A stretch of DNA of 64,000 bases. Origin: an uncultured Lachnospiraceae bacterium (lineage in GTDB: Bacteria; Bacillota; Clostridia; Lachnospirales; Lachnospiraceae). The DNA is taken from assembly GCA_934293375.1 (NCBI GenBank), contig CAKQYS010000003.1:124001-188000 (forward strand), in the 5' to 3' direction. Below, piece by piece: positions 15,951 through 26,393 of this stretch. The notes beneath the pieces are model-generated. The model had not been told where the DNA came from. It was given only the letters and a program-made list of their open reading frames with translations, and did no database searches. The position numbers were made by a program, and so were the translations under genes. The stretch's first letter is position 1. The number at the start of each line of letters is the position of its first letter.

Positions 15951-18900
15951 ATGAAATATACATGGAGAAGAAAATTGACAGCATGGATCATGATACTGGT
16001 GGTCATGTTTAGCAATGCCGGATCTTGGATTCCACGATTACATGCACAGGAGGAAGAGGCTGCATCCGGGGAGACAACCACATATACCATTTCCGTATCG
16101 GGTGGTGCCGGAACTTTTTATTATCAGGTAGGGGAAAATTATATTCCGATTGAGGGCGGTAGTGTCAGTCTGGTTGCAGGTACTTATCAGATTCGCTATA
16201 TAGGAAGTCAGGAGCATTTGGTTGCAGTGAATGGTACAGTGGGGGAGCAGGCGGTAGCAGGAGCTGTTACCTTGTTTTACGATACGGTGCAGCATATATG
16301 GAATCAGCAGTGGGATGGCAGTCTGTCGCTGCAGACAGATGCGGCCCTGACAGCACGGGAGGATATTCTGGCATTGACATTTGAGAATGCTGCTAATGCT
16401 GTGATGCCGGATGTCGAATATCAATTGGGAATATGTGCTGCAACCGGGGAGACTATATATAACCTGGAACAGGTACCGTCATATGTATTCCGTGTGAAGG
16501 ATGGAATCCCTTCGGATGTTGAACTTGCCATGACACAGACAAAGAATCAGGCAAGTTTTAAATATTTGGCAACGACAGAACCGATAGCAGATGAACTTGA
16601 GATCGAAGCGGTAGACAGCACTTTGGCGGGAGAGGGATCTAATGTAGAGGAAACTCCTCAGGCATCATTTTCTAAGAAGATTCCCATATTGCATACGGAT
16701 ATTTTGTATGGGCGGGATTATGAATGTGCATCGGACACCGGAATGTATATGACAAAGCAGGCGGGAACTGCAGTACTATTTCATGATGGTAAAATGAAGT
16801 CAATTAAAATAAAGAAAAACCGTTATACTGCCTATCGTTATAAGGATCAGGAATCGGTTTATCCGTCAGATTTTGTATCATTTGATGAGCGCGAAACAGA
16901 GCATGTAGTTGTTCTTGGAAGTGGTTCCCTGTATCTGCAGATGAAGAATACGGATGCCGGTTCCGAAGCATTTGGTTCAACGGGGGAGATCCGTGTGATA
17001 GCGGATCAGGAGGCTCCACAGGTGGTAGTATATAAGAATCACAAAGCGGTTTCCACTGACAGTAACCGACCGATTTTGTTGAAGGCAGATGATGTGCTGA
17101 CGATCGGTGCCAGTGAGGATCAGAACGGATCCGGTATTGATCGGATTACCAGGGTCATTGATGGGACGGAAGAGACGATACAGTCTATGCAGACAATGCA
17201 GTATCAGTTAGAGACTGCGGCAATCCCGTGTGTTGAGGGAAGACAACGATTTACATACCGTGTGTATGATCATGTAGGAAATATGCGGGAACTGGAATTC
17301 CTTGTCGATGTAGATGGCGTAAAACCAGAGATTACAGTGGATGCAGTCTGGGCTGTTCAATATGGAGATGAGGAAGTATATTATATGAATGCATCAGACC
17401 AGGCAGCCTTATCCGTCACATTTCAGGACGAGCATTTAGATGTTGAGACCATTCGAGTGAGTGGACCGGTGCAGAGGATGGTGACAGCAGATATGACAGA
17501 GGGTGCCTGCCAGATTGATTATGCGATCACAGGAAGTGGAACGGTAGAGTGGACAGTGCAGGATACTCATGGAAATCAGACATGCAAACAGATTCAGGTA
17601 GTGTATGATCACACTATGCCACAGATTGAAGATGCCTCTGTGAGACTGCATGATGCAGATCCACAGATCACAGGTATGGTGCATACACCGTATGATACGA
17701 CATATCAGGCAGAGGCTTTTCATCAGCCATTGATTGATTTTCAGGTGACGGAAGCACATCTGTTAAAGATCGAAATCATGGCAGAGCATCAGGATGAGAA
17801 GATTACATTACAGCCTAATACACCGCAAGGAGATACATATACCTATCAGGATGTATCGTTGGAGAATTTAGATGCTTTTGCAGAAGAGAGGCTTCACATC
17901 TATGTGTATGATAAGGCTGGGAATATTACAGATTATCAATATCAGAATGCATATGCGGGCAAGGTGACCTACATAAAGTCAGGTATACAATGGAATACAG
18001 TTGGAATCGGCAACACAGTCCGAAATCTGCGTGATCGGAAATATATTGTACCGGATCAGGGAAAGATCCATATGCAGATTACGGCATCAGGTGAATTATT
18101 ATTGCCACAGATGCTTTGGGTTCATTTGTATCAGGTGGATGATCAGGGAAATCCAAAGCGTGAGGTTGCACAATACCGCTATGATGGTACAGGAGGTATA
18201 GTAGTGGACCAGCATCATGGGAACTGGAATATTTCATGTGATTATCAGCTTCAGGCAGATGATACGGATGCATATATAATACAGGTTTCCTATATGGATA
18301 TTGCAGAAAATGAGATCATCACGAAGACGAGTGATGTATATTATATTGATCAGGAACCGGTACAGCTGACGGCAGCTTCTAAACAGACGGTATCAGGTGG
18401 AAGAGCAGGACAAAATGTGCAGGTGGTATATACCATGCATGAGAAGAATCCCGACTTTTCTACATTTGTGTATACATATACAAGCAGTCTGCATTCCATT
18501 ACAAAGAATCCTGCAGATGTCTGGATCGTAAAGCCGGATGGAACCCGTGAACAGGTAGCGATCACAGAGCTGACGACCAGAATCTGTGATGAGTCGGTCT
18601 GGAGGCAGGATCAAGATGAATATACATTGACACTGGAATATGCGGACCAGAGCATATATACAACTGCATTAACTGTTCGGGATATTATGGGAACCGCTGC
18701 AACGGCACGATATGATTTCCGGATCGATAAGACAGCACCGCAGCTGGAATCGGTTGATGTGAAGACGGATTATGAGAATCGTTTTTATAGTACTTTTAAC
18801 CGGTTTGATACGGATTCTGCAGTGATCACATTGCGCCTGAAGGATGAAGTGTCCAATGCGGATGAGCTCTCAGTAGTGTGTGTGGCGAAAGATCAGCTAA

Positions 18901-21104
18901 CTGCGAAGGAACAGAGACTGCAGGGGGTATTAGGCAAGGATGAAAAAGGACAATATACATATCTTCTGACTATAAAAAAGAACTTTAAAGGAACGCTTTT
19001 GTTTGAGATATCGGATGGATATCATACAACAACGACCGAACATATAAAGTATGCAGATGGTGTTGTATTGGAAGATAAAACGATGCATGAAGACACATCA
19101 GCCCTTTCAATCACAGCATCGAAAGCAAATGTTTATGGATTTTATCGTACAGATGTTATATTGAAATTGTCGGCGAAGGATTCTTATTCCGGCATTAAAA
19201 AGATTGGTTATAGCGTGAATGGCAAATATGTATCGGAGAGCTTTGAAAAGGAATCCCAGATCAGAACAGATTGGGAGAAATCTTCTGTACTGTTGAATGC
19301 TGACAAGGTCAATGAAGGCAATGCTATTCCGATCACATTGACTATGGAGGATAATGCAGGGAATCAGAGTGAACTTACGAAACACTATAAAATTGATATC
19401 ACCAAGCCGGTGATCCGTGTTGCATTTGATCAGAGCCAGCCATTACATGAGAAATATTATAAAACGGACCGGATAGCAACGATCACGATTCAGGAGCTGA
19501 ATTATGATGCGTCATCGACGGTGGTTACTGTGTACCGGGATGGAAAAGCTATGTCTGTGACACCACATTTTAAATCAGATGGAACGATCGGCACAACAGA
19601 GGATGGCGTGTCATACAAGAAATATCAAATGCAGCTTCCGTTTACTGAGGATGGAGAATATACCTTTGAAATCAGTACGACAGATATGGCCGGGAATAAA
19701 AGCCAATATACATATCAAGATAGTTTTGTGATAGATCATACCCTGCCGGCAATATCATTGGAATTTGATAATCAAACACCATACAAGGAACAATACTATG
19801 GGGAGAGCCGAACGGCAACCCTGATTGTAAGAGAACATAATTTTGATCCATCAGCGATGGAAGTGTTGGTGACAGCATCGCATAATGGAACAAAGATAGC
19901 TGCACCGCAGATTGGAAGGTTTGTTTCTGATGGAGATGTGCATAAGGCAGTGCTCTCGTTTGTACAGGAGGGAGATTATACAATCTCGGTACAAGGAAAG
20001 GATCTGGCAGGCAATCAGGCACAGGAGATTCCGGAACAGACCTTTACGATAGATCTGTCGGCTCCGGAAATTGAAATCACCGGGGTCGAGCAGAATAAAT
20101 CTTATAACCGGGCAGTCAGACCGGTTGTGAGGATTCTTGATGATAATTATGACGCAGGAGCAGTGCACATTCAGATAACAGGTGGCAGACATGGAACTCT
20201 GTCAGAACTCTCACCGCAGATTGCATCATCAGAGCGAGAATATGTTTATACATATCAGGATCTTAGGTATCTACGGGATTATGATGATTGTTACACGATC
20301 GTGGTGACAGCAACCGATCTGGCAGGACATGTCACGACAAAAAATGTAGATTACCGTGTGAACCGGTTTGGATCCGCCTATACATGCAGTGAGGCGTTAC
20401 AGAATGTTTTAGACACACATTATGGAACAACATCAGAGAATTATTCTATTGTGGAGACGAATGTGGATCAGCTGAAAGATTATCAATTGGCTTATACGCT
20501 GGATGGTGAGATCGTGAATCTGGAGGAAGGGAAAGATTATACGGTTGTGGCATCAAGGACGCAGGATAATTGGTATCGTTATGAATACAGACTGGCAGCC
20601 GGGGTATTTGTACGAGAAGGAAATTATGCTGTTTCAGTTTCTTCGACGGATGCATCCGGGAACATATCTGATAACAGGGCGTGCCGCACTTTAATGGAAT
20701 TCTGCATAGATAATACGGCACCGAGTTGCATCATCAGTGGGGTTTCGAATGGTCAGAAGTTTGATCGGGAAGCCGATATACATATCGGTGTGGAGGTTTA
20801 TGATAATACAGAGATTAGGAGTACAAGAGTAATACTAAATGGTACACAGATTGCATCTTTGGAGGATTTTGAGAATGGGAGATTGATGGAGCTGGCAATT
20901 GACCGCTCTATCAGACATCAGAGTCTGCAGGTGATCAGTGTGGATGCAGCAGGCAATGAACGGGAGGAAAATGTCTCTTTTACATGTGTACAGGAGGGAG
21001 ACAGGATTGCAGTTGTTATTTGGATCCTGCTTGCAACAGGTATTGCGGGTCTGGCGTGTGCGATCGTGATGATTCGAAGAGGGAAAAGTCCCGGTCATAA
21101 ATAG
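15951..21104 (+). CDS. Giant surface protein with tandem Ig-like domains
   Basis: A 1717-residue extracellular protein. A signal peptide is at residues 1-29 (basic start, hydrophobic core, probable cut after LHA). The C-terminus has a membrane helix (AVVIWILLATGIAGLACAIV) followed by a short basic tail and no LPxTG motif, so it is membrane-anchored. From about residue 330 on, Ig-like repeats of roughly 100-130 residues are marked by D-x-A-G-N motifs (DKAGN, DNAGN, DMAGN, DLAGN, DASGN, DAAGN) and linkers such as IDKTAP, IDITKP, IDHTLP and IDNTAP. At least eight such units are visible. Adhesion or surface scaffolding is likely. The GGGAGGAGG site precedes the ATG, and the gene is the fourth in the phosphatase-kinase cluster. 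Confidence 0.85.
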   Translation: MKYTWRRKLTAWIMILVVMFSNAGSWIPRLHAQEEEAASGETTTYTISVSGGAGTFYYQVGENYIPIEGGSVSLVAGTYQIRYIGSQEHLVAVNGTVGEQAVAGAVTLFYDTVQHIWNQQWDGSLSLQTDAALTAREDILALTFENAANAVMPDVEYQLGICAATGETIYNLEQVPSYVFRVKDGIPSDVELAMTQTKNQASFKYLATTEPIADELEIEAVDSTLAGEGSNVEETPQASFSKKIPILHTDILYGRDYECASDTGMYMTKQAGTAVLFHDGKMKSIKIKKNRYTAYRYKDQESVYPSDFVSFDERETEHVVVLGSGSLYLQMKNTDAGSEAFGSTGEIRVIADQEAPQVVVYKNHKAVSTDSNRPILLKADDVLTIGASEDQNGSGIDRITRVIDGTEETIQSMQTMQYQLETAAIPCVEGRQRFTYRVYDHVGNMRELEFLVDVDGVKPEITVDAVWAVQYGDEEVYYMNASDQAALSVTFQDEHLDVETIRVSGPVQRMVTADMTEGACQIDYAITGSGTVEWTVQDTHGNQTCKQIQVVYDHTMPQIEDASVRLHDADPQITGMVHTPYDTTYQAEAFHQPLIDFQVTEAHLLKIEIMAEHQDEKITLQPNTPQGDTYTYQDVSLENLDAFAEERLHIYVYDKAGNITDYQYQNAYAGKVTYIKSGIQWNTVGIGNTVRNLRDRKYIVPDQGKIHMQITASGELLLPQMLWVHLYQVDDQGNPKREVAQYRYDGTGGIVVDQHHGNWNISCDYQLQADDTDAYIIQVSYMDIAENEIITKTSDVYYIDQEPVQLTAASKQTVSGGRAGQNVQVVYTMHEKNPDFSTFVYTYTSSLHSITKNPADVWIVKPDGTREQVAITELTTRICDESVWRQDQDEYTLTLEYADQSIYTTALTVRDIMGTAATARYDFRIDKTAPQLESVDVKTDYENRFYSTFNRFDTDSAVITLRLKDEVSNADELSVVCVAKDQLTAKEQRLQGVLGKDEKGQYTYLLTIKKNFKGTLLFEISDGYHTTTTEHIKYADGVVLEDKTMHEDTSALSITASKANVYGFYRTDVILKLSAKDSYSGIKKIGYSVNGKYVSESFEKESQIRTDWEKSSVLLNADKVNEGNAIPITLTMEDNAGNQSELTKHYKIDITKPVIRVAFDQSQPLHEKYYKTDRIATITIQELNYDASSTVVTVYRDGKAMSVTPHFKSDGTIGTTEDGVSYKKYQMQLPFTEDGEYTFEISTTDMAGNKSQYTYQDSFVIDHTLPAISLEFDNQTPYKEQYYGESRTATLIVREHNFDPSAMEVLVTASHNGTKIAAPQIGRFVSDGDVHKAVLSFVQEGDYTISVQGKDLAGNQAQEIPEQTFTIDLSAPEIEITGVEQNKSYNRAVRPVVRILDDNYDAGAVHIQITGGRHGTLSELSPQIASSEREYVYTYQDLRYLRDYDDCYTIVVTATDLAGHVTTKNVDYRVNRFGSAYTCSEALQNVLDTHYGTTSENYSIVETNVDQLKDYQLAYTLDGEIVNLEEGKDYTVVASRTQDNWYRYEYRLAAGVFVREGNYAVSVSSTDASGNISDNRACRTLMEFCIDNTAPSCIISGVSNGQKFDREADIHIGVEVYDNTEIRSTRVILNGTQIASLEDFENGRLMELAIDRSIRHQSLQVISVDAAGNEREENVSFTCVQEGDRIAVVIWILLATGIAGLACAIVMIRRGKSPGHK

Positions 21105-21210
21105 GACATTTCATACATATACATAGAGTAAATGAACTGCGATCATGTATCTTGCATATATGGCACAGTTTGGAAGCAAGGATACGATATGTATAGGTTG
21201 GGAGGATAAC

Positions 21211-22764
21211 ATGGAATTATCGAAGACGAGTATGGAATGTAACGAAATGAAGGCGGGTACAAAGGGAAGCCTGACATTAGATAAAGATTTTAATGTGCCG
21301 GATCTAAAGGAAGATATTGATAAGATCATCGTGGCAAAGGGTGAGGTGTGTCTTGAAGAATGTGAGTGTATGGTGGACAGGGTAAAACTGTCGGGAACAG
21401 TGCATTACAGGATACTATATACAACACCGAACGAGGCACGGCCGCTATGCTATATGGAGGGGATGCTGCCATTTGCGGAGAATGTACATATGGATGGTGT
21501 GCTTCCTACAGATCATTGTAGAGCCCATCTGGATATTGATGACCTGAATATTTCTACGGTCAACTCCCGAAAGATTGCGGTCAAGGTGCTTGTCGGATAT
21601 GTGATGCAGGTATATGGTGAAGACCAGATAGAGATTGCAACGGAGTTGTCAAATGCAAATGGAATGGAGTGCTTGTATAAGAAACTTAGTTATACACGCC
21701 GCATGGTAGATAATAAGGATGTGTTCCGGATCAAAGAAGAGGTTGCACTACCGCAGTCGAAGCCTAATATCGGAGAGTTACTGTGGTATAGTGTGAATCT
21801 TGACTCTATAGAAACCAAGCTCATAGATCATGCAATCATGCTTGAGGGCGAACTGAATTTATTTGTCATCTATCAGTCCGAAGATGAAAATGAACCTTTG
21901 CAGTATCTGACCATGGAGATCCCGTTTGATGGAAGCGTGGATGTGGCCGGGGCAGATACGCAAATGGTGGCAGTGATTGAAACAGGTCTGACAGATGTAG
22001 AAGTTCTGATCAAGCCGGATGCAGATGGTGAGGAACGCGGTTTAGAAGTAATTGCATCTGTGACGCTGGATATTCAAGTATATGAGGATAGACAGATGAC
22101 GATTCTGTCAGATGTATTTGCTCCAAATGTCGAGATAGTAGATGAACAGACCCCATTTGACTACGAAATGGTTTTGTCAAAGAATGCTGCGAAGATGCGG
22201 GTAGCGGAGAAGATCCGTTTGAATCGGAATCAGGATAAGATGCTTCAGCTTTGTCAGGCAGAAGGCAGCGTTAAGGTGGATGAGGAACGAGTCACAGAAG
22301 ACGGTCTGCAGATTGACGGTGTGGTGCTGGCAACGATCATCTATATATCAGCCAATGACAGACATCCGGTGAGTTCTATGGAGGCAATGATTCCATTTAC
22401 CTACCTGGTTGAGATGCAGAATATGCGGGATCAGGATCGCTATGAGATGCATCCGAGACTGGAACAGCTACAGGCGGTTATGCTTGATGGGGACGAAATA
22501 GAATTGAAGGCCCAGGTAGGGTTGGATATTGTAGCTTTTGAAAAGGGGCAGGCAACAGGCATTACGGAGTTGGATGTGCAGCCGTTACCATATGAAAAAA
22601 TCAAGGCATTGCCGGCAATGACAGGTTATATGGTGCAGGATGGGGATACCCTTTGGAGCATTGCAAAGAAGTACTATACCACGATAGATGGAATACGACA
22701 GATCAATCATTTGGAAAATGATGATCTGAAATCAGGGCAGAAACTCTTGATTGTGAAGAATTGA
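21211..22764 (+). CDS. SPOCS (DUF3794) and LysM domain protein
   Basis: A 517-residue protein with repeated SPOCS/DUF3794-type domains (for instance around residues 10-130, 165-290 and 315-450; motifs VKLSGTVHYRILYTT and ILATIIYISAND-like) and a C-terminal LysM domain (about 468-515, YMVQDGDTLWSIAKKYYT) that binds peptidoglycan. Such proteins are linked to spore coat or cortex assembly in Firmicutes. There is no signal peptide, which fits assembly in the mother cell. GGGAGG lies before the ATG at 21211; an upstream in-frame ATG at 21145 lacks a site. Confidence 0.88.
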   Translation: MELSKTSMECNEMKAGTKGSLTLDKDFNVPDLKEDIDKIIVAKGEVCLEECECMVDRVKLSGTVHYRILYTTPNEARPLCYMEGMLPFAENVHMDGVLPTDHCRAHLDIDDLNISTVNSRKIAVKVLVGYVMQVYGEDQIEIATELSNANGMECLYKKLSYTRRMVDNKDVFRIKEEVALPQSKPNIGELLWYSVNLDSIETKLIDHAIMLEGELNLFVIYQSEDENEPLQYLTMEIPFDGSVDVAGADTQMVAVIETGLTDVEVLIKPDADGEERGLEVIASVTLDIQVYEDRQMTILSDVFAPNVEIVDEQTPFDYEMVLSKNAAKMRVAEKIRLNRNQDKMLQLCQAEGSVKVDEERVTEDGLQIDGVVLATIIYISANDRHPVSSMEAMIPFTYLVEMQNMRDQDRYEMHPRLEQLQAVMLDGDEIELKAQVGLDIVAFEKGQATGITELDVQPLPYEKIKALPAMTGYMVQDGDTLWSIAKKYYTTIDGIRQINHLENDDLKSGQKLLIVKN

Positions 22765-22858
22765 ATGGATATTTTACGAAAGAAGTGCTATGATACTGTG
22801 TGAAATGGGAATACTAAGCAGGATTTCCAAAGTGTCATGGATAAAGGAGGAATGAATC

Positions 22859-24238
22859 ATGGAGCGACCAAATGCATGGAAGAGCTATACGAAAAAGGAC
22901 TTAAAGGAGTTAGAATCACTCAATCAGTCGTATATTGGTTTTTTGTCAGAAGGTAAGACGGAGCGGCTGTGTGTCAAGTTGGCGGTGAAGATGGCAGAAG
23001 AAGCCGGATATGTCAATATAGATACATTGATAGGTGGACGAAAGAAATTAAAACCCGGCGATAAGGTGTATGCAGTGTGCATGAAGAAAACAATCGCAAT
23101 GTTTCAGATTGGAAAGAAGCCGCTGGAACATGGCATGAATATTCTGGGAGCACATATTGATTCTCCAAGACTGGATATCAAGCAGAATCCATTATATGAG
23201 GATACGGATATTGCATATTTAGATACACATTATTACGGTGGTATTAAGAAGTGGCAGTGGGTTACGATTCCACTTGCACTGCATGGTGTGATCGTGAAGA
23301 AGGATGGCAGTGTGGTTGAGGTATCGATCGGAGAAAAGGATACAGATCCTGTATTCTGTATTTCAGACCTTCTGATTCATCTGTCAGGTGAACAGCAGGA
23401 AAAAAAGGCTGCAAAGGTGATCGAGGCTGAGAATCTGGATGTATTGTTCGGTACGATTCCGCTTGCGAAGGAAGAAAAGAATGCAGTTAAGGCGAACATT
23501 CTTGGACTCCTCAAGAAGCAGTATGATATGGATGAAGAGGACTTTATGTCTGCAGAGTTAGAAGTGGTTCCGGCTGGCAGAGCGAGAGAATGCGGTCTGG
23601 ATAGAAGTATGATCATGTCATACGGACAGGATGACAGGGTGTGTGCATATACCTCATTAGCTGCAATGCTGGAAGTGGAGAAGCCGGAGAAGACATCTTG
23701 CTGTCTGTTGGTTGATAAGGAAGAGATCGGAAGCGTTGGTGCAACAGGTATGCAGTCAAAGTTCTTTGAGAACACAGTGTCAGAACTGATCGCATTAACG
23801 GGAGACTATTCAGAACTCAGTTTAAAGCGCTGCATGGCGAATTCATCAATGCTTTCATCGGATGTGAATGCGGCATATGATCCGTTGTATGCATCTGCAT
23901 TTGAGAAGAAAAACGCATCTTATATGGGACGGGGGCTTGTATTTAGTAAGTTTACCGGTCGTGGCGGCAAGTCAGGTTCGAATGATGCCAATGCAGAATA
24001 CATGGGAAGAATCAGAAAAATGATGGATGATAATCATGTTGCTTATCAGACGGCTGAGCTTGGTAAAGTAGATGTAGGCGGAGGCGGCACCATTGCATAT
24101 ATTATGTCTTTATATGGAATGGAAGTAATTGATAGTGGCGTCGCAGTGCTGAATATGCATGCTCCATGGGAGATCACAAGCAAAGCAGATGTTTATGAAG
24201 CCAAGAAGGGATATGTCGCATTTTTGCAGAATGCATAA
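22859..24238 (+). CDS. M18-family aminopeptidase
   Basis: A cytoplasmic dinuclear zinc aminopeptidase that removes N-terminal acidic or neutral residues from peptides. The 459-residue length is normal. Metal and catalytic motifs are GAHIDSPRLD, the tetrahedral-shell YGGIKKWQW, DDRVCAYTSL, DKEEIGSVGATG and the C-terminal DVGGGGTIAY followed by NMHAPWE. AAAGGAGG precedes the ATG. The acyltransferase gene follows after only a few bases. Confidence 0.93.
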   Translation: MERPNAWKSYTKKDLKELESLNQSYIGFLSEGKTERLCVKLAVKMAEEAGYVNIDTLIGGRKKLKPGDKVYAVCMKKTIAMFQIGKKPLEHGMNILGAHIDSPRLDIKQNPLYEDTDIAYLDTHYYGGIKKWQWVTIPLALHGVIVKKDGSVVEVSIGEKDTDPVFCISDLLIHLSGEQQEKKAAKVIEAENLDVLFGTIPLAKEEKNAVKANILGLLKKQYDMDEEDFMSAELEVVPAGRARECGLDRSMIMSYGQDDRVCAYTSLAAMLEVEKPEKTSCCLLVDKEEIGSVGATGMQSKFFENTVSELIALTGDYSELSLKRCMANSSMLSSDVNAAYDPLYASAFEKKNASYMGRGLVFSKFTGRGGKSGSNDANAEYMGRIRKMMDDNHVAYQTAELGKVDVGGGGTIAYIMSLYGMEVIDSGVAVLNMHAPWEITSKADVYEAKKGYVAFLQNA

Positions 24239-24256
24239 AGGATGTACGGAAGATCC

Positions 24257-25306
24257 ATGAACAGAGAAAAGAATTATAGTATAGAATTGGTAAGAGTCAT
24301 CGCATGTGTCATGGTCATTGGAATTCATACTGCCAATTATTACAGCCGGGCATATGGCACGATTTCGAATGGGGATTATATCTTTTCCATCATGATTAAC
24401 GGGATATGCCGTGTGTCAGTACCACTGTTTTTCATGATTAGTGGATATCTATTGATTCCGGAAGTTCTGCTGATCAAAAAGAGTATGAAACGGGCATGGA
24501 ATACATTCTGTGTGTTGGCGTTGTGGAGTGGGATTTATTATGTGTGGAACTGGCTGTATTGTGGTGAGGGATATAATTTTATGAAATTGTTCCAGTCCCC
24601 GATCAAGAAGCATTTATGGTTTTTATATGCGATTCTGGGTATGTATGTGATCCTGCCATTTATACAATGTATGATGAAGCATATGCCGGATCTGCTGATG
24701 CGATATTTTGTATTCCTTTGGTTTGGATTTCTGACATTGGATTATATCATTGCACTTTATGATATGAAGATCACATACGAGATTCCGCTGGTAGGAGACA
24801 GTTGTTATCTGGGATATTTTATCATGGGTTATATTATTAGTCATACCATGAAAAAGACAGCAATTCCAAGGTGGCTCTGCTATACGGGAGCACTTATTTG
24901 TATTGCGGTGACGGTGGTGGCGACATATTGCGGAAGTAATCGATTGGGGATGCATAATGAGGATTATTTTGAATATCGGAATGTGATGATTGCAGCGGCA
25001 TCCTGCCTTATTTTCTATGATATAACGAGCGTTGCGTCGGCTGTGCCTGCACAAGCCGGCATAATGCGAGAACGAACATCAAGCCGGTTTCGTGATGGTG
25101 TAAGATGGTGTATACAATTGATTTCTAAACATTCGTTTACCATATATCTTTGTCATGTTCTGTTTCTGGATATTATGAAGAATATGTTTACACCGGTGCA
25201 GGTGCCTGCGTGGATTGGAATTCCTGCCGGTACGGCTGTGCTCTTAGCGGTCTCGTTATTCTTTGCAGTGATATGGGATCGAATTGCAGGATTCATTATA
25301 AAATAA
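24257..25306 (+). CDS. Acyltransferase-3 family membrane protein
   Basis: A 349-residue integral membrane protein with about ten helices and the family opening IELVRVIACVMVIGIHTANYY, whose His is the catalytic residue of O-acyltransferases that modify cell-wall or capsule sugars. The later motif HLWFLYAILGMY is also typical. The ATG at 24257, with GGAAG upstream, is preferred over an ATG at 24242. Acceptor and acyl group cannot be read from sequence. Confidence 0.88.
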   Translation: MNREKNYSIELVRVIACVMVIGIHTANYYSRAYGTISNGDYIFSIMINGICRVSVPLFFMISGYLLIPEVLLIKKSMKRAWNTFCVLALWSGIYYVWNWLYCGEGYNFMKLFQSPIKKHLWFLYAILGMYVILPFIQCMMKHMPDLLMRYFVFLWFGFLTLDYIIALYDMKITYEIPLVGDSCYLGYFIMGYIISHTMKKTAIPRWLCYTGALICIAVTVVATYCGSNRLGMHNEDYFEYRNVMIAAASCLIFYDITSVASAVPAQAGIMRERTSSRFRDGVRWCIQLISKHSFTIYLCHVLFLDIMKNMFTPVQVPAWIGIPAGTAVLLAVSLFFAVIWDRIAGFIIK

Positions 25307-25339
25307 ACATTTTGACTTCCATTTTATCTGCAAATGGGG

Positions 25340-25345
25340 TATAAT
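25340..25345 (+). promoter_or_regulatory. Predicted -10 element of fba
   Basis: Perfect TATAAT 55 bases ahead of the fba start. A TTGACT at 25312 is 22 bases away, too far for a normal spacer, so only the -10 is proposed. Confidence 0.45.
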
Positions 25346-25399
25346 TTAATACAGGTGTGTGGATCACGCACAAATAATAAGATACGGAGGATATTTCAT

Positions 25400-26266
25400 A
25401 TGTTAGTTTCAGCTACAGAGATGTTAAAGAAGGCTAAGGAAGGTCACTATGCAGTTGGTCAGTTCAACATTAACAACTTAGAGTGGACAAAGTCAATTTT
25501 ATTGACAGCAGAAGAGTTAAAGAGCCCAGTTATCTTAGGTGTATCTGAGGGTGCCGGTAAGTATATGACCGGATTCAAGACAGTTGCAGCTATGGTAAAG
25601 GCTATGGATGAGGAGTTAGGAATTACTGTTCCGGTTGCTCTTCACTTAGATCACGGAACATACGAAGGCTGCTACAAGTGTATTAAGGCAGGCTTCACAT
25701 CTATCATGTTTGATGGTTCTCATTATCCATTTGAGGAGAATCTTGCGAAGTCTACAGAGCTGGTTAATGTAGCACATCAGTTAGGTCTTTCTATCGAGTG
25801 TGAAGTAGGTTCTATCGGTGGTGAGGAAGATGGCGTTGTAGGTATGGGTGAGTGTGCAGATCCTGAGGAGTGCAAGACAATCGCAGACCTTGGTGTAGAT
25901 ATGTTAGCAGCAGGTATTGGTAACATCCATGGTAAGTATCCTGCCAATTGGCAGGGATTAAGCTTCGAGACATTGGATGCGATCCAGCAGAAGACAGGCG
26001 CTATGCCATTAGTTCTGCATGGTGGTACAGGTATTCCTGCAGATATGATCAAGAAGGCTATTACACTTGGTGTTTCTAAGATCAATGTAAATACAGAGTG
26101 CCAGTTATCATTCCAGGAAGCTACTCGTAAGTATATCGAGGCTGGTAAGGATATCGAAGGTAAGGGATTTGATCCTCGTAAGCTTCTTGCTCCGGGTGCT
26201 GAGGCTATCAAGGCTACAGTTAAGGAGAAGATGGAGTTATTCGGTTCAGTAGGTAAGGCAAACTAG
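25400..26266 (+). CDS. fba: Class II fructose-1,6-bisphosphate aldolase
   Basis: Zinc-dependent glycolytic aldolase that splits fructose 1,6-bisphosphate, 288 residues. Motifs include HLDHGTYEGCYKCI (zinc His), GFTSIMFDGSHYPFEEN, a glycine-rich phosphate site and LHGGTGIP. Codon choice is biased (TTA Leu, AAG Lys, GTT Val) compared with neighbours, as expected for a highly expressed gene. The ATG at 25400 with GGAGG upstream is chosen; the reading frame also extends to 25334. It has its own terminator. Confidence 0.96.
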   Translation: MLVSATEMLKKAKEGHYAVGQFNINNLEWTKSILLTAEELKSPVILGVSEGAGKYMTGFKTVAAMVKAMDEELGITVPVALHLDHGTYEGCYKCIKAGFTSIMFDGSHYPFEENLAKSTELVNVAHQLGLSIECEVGSIGGEEDGVVGMGECADPEECKTIADLGVDMLAAGIGNIHGKYPANWQGLSFETLDAIQQKTGAMPLVLHGGTGIPADMIKKAITLGVSKINVNTECQLSFQEATRKYIEAGKDIEGKGFDPRKLLAPGAEAIKATVKEKMELFGSVGKAN

Positions 26267-26289
26267 TCTGCCAGAGAATATAACCGGAG

Positions 26290-26320
26290 ACGGCATGTGC
26301 CATATGGTGCATGCCGTTTT
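26290..26320 (+). terminator. Terminator after fba
   Basis: Stem ACGGCATG.../...CATGCCGT with a short ATAT loop followed by TTTTCTATTT, about 24 bases after the fba stop. Confidence 0.85.
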
Positions 26321-26393
26321 CTATTTCCATTTTTATAAAGTACATTGAATAATCGGTTTCATATTGGTACACACTAATTTTGAGGTGATGAAT

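Noticed and set aside
25312..25345. TTGACT and TATAAT as a full fba promoter.
   Set aside because: The spacer is 22 bases; only the -10 was kept.
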